6,514 nucleotides of DNA, taken from the NCBI GenBank assembly GCA_031258055.1, contig JAIRNM010000391.1, forward strand, positions 1 through 6,514, in the 5' to 3' direction. Shown here piece by piece: positions 5,493 to 6,514 of this stretch; the first letter of the stretch is position 1; each line of letters begins with the position of its first letter. Below the pieces are notes generated by a model, which searched no databases, was not told the DNA's origin, and saw only the letters and a program-made list of their open reading frames with translations. A program made the position numbers and the translations under genes. The DNA is from Bifidobacteriaceae bacterium (GTDB taxonomy: Bacteria > Actinomycetota > Actinomycetes > Actinomycetales > WQXJ01).

Positions 5493-6514
5493 GTGAACTA
5501 CCTGATCAAAGGCGCGACGCTGCCGTCGGGCCAGCGGGCCGACATTCGCCTTGAGGACGGGGCTATCGTCATGGTGGGCCAAGCCGGTCCAGCTCAAGAC
5601 GCCACCTTGGTCGATGCCGCCGGGCTGGTCGCCCTGCCCGGCTTGGTGGACATTCACACCCATTTGCGCGAACCGGGGCATGAGGACGCCGAGACGGTCT
5701 TGTCTGGTTCGCGGGCCGCCGCCGCGGGCGGTTACACCTGTGTGCACGCCATGGCGAACACCGATCCGGTGGCGGATACCGCTGGTGTGGTGGAACAAGT
5801 CTGGCGGCTCGGCCGCGAGGCGGGCTATGTCGACGTCCGTCCGGTCGGCGCTGTCTCGGTCGGATTGAAGGGCGCTCACCTGGCGGAACTTGCGGCGATG
5901 GCCCGCTCCGCCGCCCAGGTGCGCGTCTTTTCCGATGACGGGCAATGCGTCTGGGATCCGGTTTTGATGCGCCGCGCCCTGGAGTACGTCAAGGGGATTG
6001 ACGCGGTGGTGGCCCAACACGCCCAAGAGCCGCGCCTGACCGATGGCGCCCAGATGCACGAAGGCGTGGTCTCCAGCCAGGTCGGATTGGCCGGCTGGCC
6101 CGCCGTGGCCGAGGAATCGATCATTGCCCGCGACGTTCTGCTAGCCGAACATGTGGGCTCTCGGCTGCACATTTGTCACGTCTCAACGGCCGGTTCAGTT
6201 GAGATCATCCGTTGGGCGAAGGCCCGGGGGATTGCCGTGACGGCTGAAGTCACCCCCCATCACCTGCTGTTCTCAGACGAACAAGCGCGCACCTATGATC
6301 CAGTTTTCAAGGTCAACCCGCCGCTGCGGTCCTCCGCCGACGTCGATGCCGTCCGCGACGGTTTGGCGGACGGCACCATCGATGTGGTCGGCACCGACCA
6401 CGCGCCCCATCCGCGCGAAGCCAAAGACTGCGAATGGCAGGCGGCCGCCTTTGGCATGACTGGGCTGGAGACAGCTCTCCCGATTGTCCACGAGTTGATG
6501 GTCGAAACCGGCAG
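5493..6514 (+). CDS. pyrC: Dihydroorotase, type I (3' end outside window)
   Basis: The first 340 residues are visible and the frame is still open at the window end; family members are about 430 residues, so perhaps 90 are missing. The enzyme cyclises carbamoyl-aspartate to dihydroorotate, directly after PyrB. Metal ligands expected for the type I amidohydrolase fold are present: H55 and H57 in DIHTHLRE, the FSDDG motif (146-150) with the bridging Asp, H176 in AQHAQE, H229 in HICHVSTAG and D302 in GTDHAPH. The substrate-binding N89 is in MANTDPV and R59 in HLRE. The FSDDG aspartate in place of a carbamylated lysine marks type I. The GTG start has AAGGAG (5480-5485) 7 bases upstream, inside the end of pyrB, and only 4 bases separate the two genes, which argues for coupling in one operon. 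Confidence 0.95.
   Translation, partial: MNYLIKGATLPSGQRADIRLEDGAIVMVGQAGPAQDATLVDAAGLVALPGLVDIHTHLREPGHEDAETVLSGSRAAAAGGYTCVHAMANTDPVADTAGVVEQVWRLGREAGYVDVRPVGAVSVGLKGAHLAELAAMARSAAQVRVFSDDGQCVWDPVLMRRALEYVKGIDAVVAQHAQEPRLTDGAQMHEGVVSSQVGLAGWPAVAEESIIARDVLLAEHVGSRLHICHVSTAGSVEIIRWAKARGIAVTAEVTPHHLLFSDEQARTYDPVFKVNPPLRSSADVDAVRDGLADGTIDVVGTDHAPHPREAKDCEWQAAAFGMTGLETALPIVHELMVETG

Overview
The window is high-GC DNA on which every supportable gene runs on the + strand. It looks like a chromosomal core region of an actinomycete. The evidence is a FabG ending in GLGMGH like mycobacterial MabA/FabG1, a FabI of the InhA type next to it, GTG and TTG starts, TANNNT-type -10 boxes, a leaderless-looking gene, and a pyr operon starting with pyrR behind a PyrR-binding hairpin of the kind described for mycobacteria. 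I cannot name the order or genus. There is no sign of phage, insertion sequence, CRISPR or tRNA.

Layout. (1) 1-963: the C-terminal part of an ABC-F ATPase, cut by the window edge. (2) 964-1166: a gap with a short coding-like frame that has no start. (3) 1167-1562: a small three-helix membrane protein I do not recognise. (4) 1653-3319: fabG and fabI, the two NAD(P)H reductases of fatty acid elongation, separated by an unusually GC-rich 185-base spacer with a three-copy repeat and two tiny possible leader ORFs. (5) 3349-3855: a SixA-like histidine phosphatase whose ATG coincides with the predicted transcription start of its own -10 box. (6) 3889-6514: the pyr operon, with a TAGGAT -10 box, a 50-base leader, pyrR, pyrB and a pyrC cut by the window edge.

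How the parts work together. FabG and FabI carry out the two reductive steps of the FAS-II elongation cycle. PyrB and PyrC make carbamoyl-aspartate and dihydroorotate, steps two and three of UMP synthesis. PyrR senses UMP/UTP versus PRPP and should repress its own operon by clamping the hairpin that holds the pyrR Shine-Dalgarno sequence. The pyrR-pyrB overlap and the 4-base pyrB-pyrC gap imply translational coupling, so one leader switch can set the level of all three.

The best points for a second look are the leader of the pyr operon, where a 5' stem is mutually exclusive with the PyrR hairpin; a 15-residue pentapeptide-like tandem repeat inserted in the hinge of PyrB; the leaderless phosphatase gene; and the repeat-bearing fabG-fabI spacer. 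No clearly new multi-gene system is visible.
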